DNA from: Leptolyngbya sp. CCY15150
Lineage (GTDB): Bacteria; Cyanobacteriota; Cyanobacteriia; RECH01
NCBI RefSeq assembly: GCF_016888135.1
Contig: NZ_JACSWB010000164.1
Span: forward strand, 62,001-126,000
Direction: 5' to 3'
Length of the DNA: 64,000 bases
Shown here: positions 61,762-64,000 of the stretch, piece by piece
Position numbering within the stretch: the stretch's first letter is position 1
Layout of the letters: each line of letters starts with the position of its first letter
The notes under the pieces: model-generated
Database searches by the model: none
What the model was told of the DNA's origin: nothing
Seen by the model: the letters and a program-made list of their open reading frames with translations, nothing else
Program-made: the position numbers and the translations under genes

Positions 61762-63828
61762 CTAGGGCGATCGCCGTTCGATCTGCTGGAGCTGGTCGAG
61801 TAACATCTGAACATCGCTGGCTGGGGCTTTGCAGCTCAGACCTTGGCAGACCATGCCCACGGCTCCCTCAGGGAGATGAGGGGCGACTTGATAGATGGTG
61901 GTGGGATGGTAGGCGGCGGCGAGGGCGGGAATTAACTCTGGCTGGGTGCGCACTAGGGTGGGGTTGCGGAACCAGTCGAGAGCGGCAAATAGGGTGGGGC
62001 AAGCGCGCGGAGCCTGCACCATGGCGGGGGCGAAGGCGGTGAGTCCCTGTTCTGCCCGGTCGAGGTAATCGAGGTTTTCCGTTAGCAGGAACAGGCGCAT
62101 CAGGTTGGCGATCGCAATCCCGTTGGCTGAGGGCGTAGCATTGTCTTCAAAGCTGCGTTCTCGCACCACGAGGTCATTCCGGGCGTCGGTATTGTAGTAC
62201 CCTCCGAGTTCAATGCTCCACAGAAATTCGTCAAATTCTGCCTGCACAGCGATCGCCCGCTCTAGCCAGGATGGTGCCGCTGTTGGATCTAGGGCGATCG
62301 CCCCTTGGTGAACATCAATCAGCGCTTTAATGAACAGTGCATAGTCTTCCGACTGAGCCAGCACCGCTGCTTGTCCCTCGTAGTTGAGACGATGGAAGCG
62401 ATCGCCCACCCATTGATGATCCAGGATGAACTGAGCCGTTTGGCTGGCCAGGGTGAGGTAGTCTGGCTGCTGGAACACCGCTGCCGCTCGGGCCAGACCG
62501 GAGATCATCAGACTATTCCAGGCGGCGATCATCTTGGTATCGGTCACTGGGGGAATGCGTCCGGGCCAAGCCGTTTGGGTGGCGTCTTGGCGATCGCGGG
62601 CTGGGGCAAAGCGGGAAACCTGCTCCGGCGGCGCACCATAGCGCACGGTGAACAGTTTACCCAGAGCGGTTTTGGCTGCGGGCAAGAGCGCCCCTGGCGT
62701 GAGGCGCTGCAAAACATTCTGCCCTTCAAAGTTGCCGGGTGGAGAAATGGTAAACGGCTGGGATTCGAGGGCGTCTAAGTCGTCGGGTGCCAGAAACTGG
62801 GCTAGCTCCTCGTAGCTCCACACGTAAAAAGCCCCTTCCTCCGGCTCAACTTGCTCCGGGGTGACAAAGCTATCGGCATCCTGAGCCGCATAGAAAAAGC
62901 CTGGCTCGGCAAGCATCTCCCGTTTCAGCCAGTCCACGGTGCCAGCGATCGCCTGTTCAAAGGCTGGCTCTTGTAAACCCGCCGCCCAGAGATCGGCCAG
63001 ATATTCCACAATCTGCCCATTGTCGTAGAGCATTTTTTCAAAGTGGGGCACTGTCCAGGTGGCATCGACGGTGTAGCGATGGAAACCACCGGCGACGTGG
63101 TCATAAATGCCGCCCAGGGCCAGGCTCAAACCCCGCTGATAGCACAGTTCCCGCGCATCATACTCCGTGTCATCTCCGGAGAGGCGATCGCCCCGGAGTG
63201 CCGCTAAGGCGTAGGGAATCATGGGAAAGCTGGGCCCCGTATCGCGACTGCTGAGGATGCCCGCACTGTAGTCGAGACCCTGACGAAGCTGACTATCTTC
63301 TAAACTGCCGGAAGCCTGCAAACGAGATACCTGCTGCAGTTGAGCCAGGATCTTTTCCTTCACCGTGCTCAGCTTTTCAGTTTCCGTATCAAAAAAGTTG
63401 CGAATCGCCTGCAGCACCTGAAAGAAACCCGGCCGGCCGTAGCGCGGCTCTAGGGGAAAATAGGTGCCGCCATAGAAGGGCAGCAGATCGTCGGGGGAGA
63501 GAAATACATTCAGCGGCCAGCCTCCCTGCCCGGTCATCATTTGCAGGGTTTGCATATAAATGCTGTCAATATCTGGGCGCTCTTCCCGATCAACCTTAAT
63601 CGGCAGGAAGTGCTCGTTCATATAATCAGCGATCGCCCCATCGGAGAAGGCTTCCCCCTCCATGACCGTACACCAGTGGCAGCTTGAATAGCCAATGGAT
63701 AGAAAAATGGGGCGATGGGTGGCGCGGGCGGTGGCGATCGCCTCATCACACCAAGGCCACCAATCGATGGGATTCTCTGCGTGTTTCCGCAGATAGAGGC
63801 TTTGGGACTGGGCAAGTCGATTCGTCAT
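61762..63828 (-). CDS. DUF255 thioredoxin-like / six-hairpin glycosidase-like protein (YyaL family)
   Basis: This large cytoplasmic protein of 688 residues starts from the ATG at 63828 (MTNRLAQSQSLYLRKHAENPIDWWPW). The N-terminal thioredoxin-like domain (about 1-160) has the CxxC motif in GYSSCHWCTVMEGEAF, then DREERPDIDSIYM and GQGGWPLNVFLSPD. The rest is an alpha/alpha six-hairpin barrel (GGIYDHVAGGFHRYTVDATWTVPHFEKMLYDN). The family (YyaL in bacteria, spermatogenesis-associated 20 in animals) has no settled function. The 12 codons upstream of this start (VVRIVVRIV) are translated from a tandem repeat and are not believable. Confidence 0.92.
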   Translation of the reverse strand: MTNRLAQSQSLYLRKHAENPIDWWPWCDEAIATARATHRPIFLSIGYSSCHWCTVMEGEAFSDGAIADYMNEHFLPIKVDREERPDIDSIYMQTLQMMTGQGGWPLNVFLSPDDLLPFYGGTYFPLEPRYGRPGFFQVLQAIRNFFDTETEKLSTVKEKILAQLQQVSRLQASGSLEDSQLRQGLDYSAGILSSRDTGPSFPMIPYALAALRGDRLSGDDTEYDARELCYQRGLSLALGGIYDHVAGGFHRYTVDATWTVPHFEKMLYDNGQIVEYLADLWAAGLQEPAFEQAIAGTVDWLKREMLAEPGFFYAAQDADSFVTPEQVEPEEGAFYVWSYEELAQFLAPDDLDALESQPFTISPPGNFEGQNVLQRLTPGALLPAAKTALGKLFTVRYGAPPEQVSRFAPARDRQDATQTAWPGRIPPVTDTKMIAAWNSLMISGLARAAAVFQQPDYLTLASQTAQFILDHQWVGDRFHRLNYEGQAAVLAQSEDYALFIKALIDVHQGAIALDPTAAPSWLERAIAVQAEFDEFLWSIELGGYYNTDARNDLVVRERSFEDNATPSANGIAIANLMRLFLLTENLDYLDRAEQGLTAFAPAMVQAPRACPTLFAALDWFRNPTLVRTQPELIPALAAAYHPTTIYQVAPHLPEGAVGMVCQGLSCKAPASDVQMLLDQLQQIERRSP

Positions 63829-63829
63829 A

Positions 63830-63863
63830 ACTATCCTGACAACTATCCTGACAACTCCTGACA
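63830..63863 (+). repeat. 12-bp tandem repeat upstream of the DUF255 gene
   Basis: ACTATCCTGACA at 63830-63841 and 63842-63853, followed by ACTCCTGACA at 63854-63863. It abuts the start codon of the minus-strand gene and replaces the expected ribosome-binding site region. Confidence 0.8.
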
Positions 63864-63933
63864 ACTACAGCATGTCTATGATCACGGCTAGCCCCACAGA
63901 CCACCGTAATGACCCGTAGCCAAGAGTCTTGAC

Positions 63934-64000
63934 CTATTCAAACAAGCGAAAATAGGGATAGAGTACCGGCGCGCCGGGCTCTTTCTCTAGGGAAAAATTG
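63934..64000 (-). CDS. C-terminal end of an unrecognised protein
   Basis: On the minus strand a frame enters from beyond the window and ends at a TAG (63934-63936), giving 21 codons ending LEKEPGAPVLYPYFRLFE. The tyrosine-rich ending looks like a genuine protein C-terminus, but this is too short to identify. The 105 bp between it and the DUF255 start show nothing else. Confidence 0.4.
   Translation of the reverse strand, partial: NFSLEKEPGAPVLYPYFRLFE

Noticed and set aside
1-64000. The many GCGATCGC palindromes as operators or restriction-associated sites of single genes
   Set aside because: They are spread evenly through coding and non-coding DNA, as the HIP1 sequence is in most cyanobacterial genomes, so no local function can be claimed.
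1-64000. tRNA, rRNA, transposase and prophage genes
   Set aside because: The intergenic regions were read for cloverleaf-like arms, rRNA-like stretches and transposase motifs, and none was found. A computed tRNA scan could still reveal one I missed.

Overview
The window is chromosomal DNA of a cyanobacterium. Direct signs are the very frequent palindrome GCGATCGC (the HIP1 site typical of cyanobacterial genomes), a cyanobacterial ndhC-ndhK-ndhJ cluster, the myxol-type carotenoid pair cruF-cruG, the ClpR/ClpP3 pair, and several families found mainly in cyanobacteria (DUF2103, DUF3531, the PDZ/radical-SAM/DUF512 protein). I cannot name the genus. Genes are dense, on both strands, and mostly housekeeping. 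I see no rRNA, tRNA, CRISPR array, transposase or prophage.

Layout. 1-5.4 kb: a truncated gene, a four-helix membrane protein, a VWA protein, then a protein-quality-control group (clpR, clpP3, a DnaJ-TPR protein, and on the other strand clpS with a DUF2103 gene). 5.5-10.3 kb: an NAD salvage block on the minus strand (pncB, nadD, an NrtR-like regulator, nadE). 10.6-15 kb: type II NADH dehydrogenase, cobU and conserved hypotheticals. 15.3-19.3 kb: a membrane protein, a response-regulator/histidine-kinase protein, and ndhC-K-J. 19.7-25.7 kb: phosphoglucomutase, a response regulator, hisIE, and a large SH3/peptidoglycan-binding protein. 26.6-30.8 kb: a nitrogen/amine block, with a type III glutamine-synthetase-like gene and a GNAT acetyltransferase divergent from an Amt-family transporter and a small membrane protein. 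Two perfect NtcA-type boxes lie between them. 31-35 kb: cytochrome P450, an outer-membrane barrel and a FecR-domain protein. 35.4-46.2 kb: ilvD, the radical-SAM/DUF512 protein, a degenerate kinase fused to WG repeats, a CofE-like protein, cruF-cruG and hemC. 46.2-64 kb: an MscS channel, a UbiH-type hydroxylase, a YebC protein, a secreted protein, bioD, a transmembrane Ser/Thr kinase, a VOC protein, clpB, puuE, a conserved hypothetical, DUF554, cobD, a DUF255 thioredoxin-fold protein and a truncated gene.

The features most worth a second look are: (i) the glnT-like/GNAT/Amt/small-membrane-protein block, which may scavenge amines or ammonium under nitrogen control; (ii) the WG-repeat protein, whose kinase domain has GFG in place of DFG; (iii) the NAD block with a regulator whose Nudix box is degenerate; and (iv) short abutting tandem duplications (9-14 bp) just upstream of several genes, plus two small families of dispersed intergenic repeats.

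Starts were moved inward from the longest frame where ribosome-binding sites, family N-termini or overlaps favoured it; these cases are stated. All residue alignments were made by eye and no database search was run.
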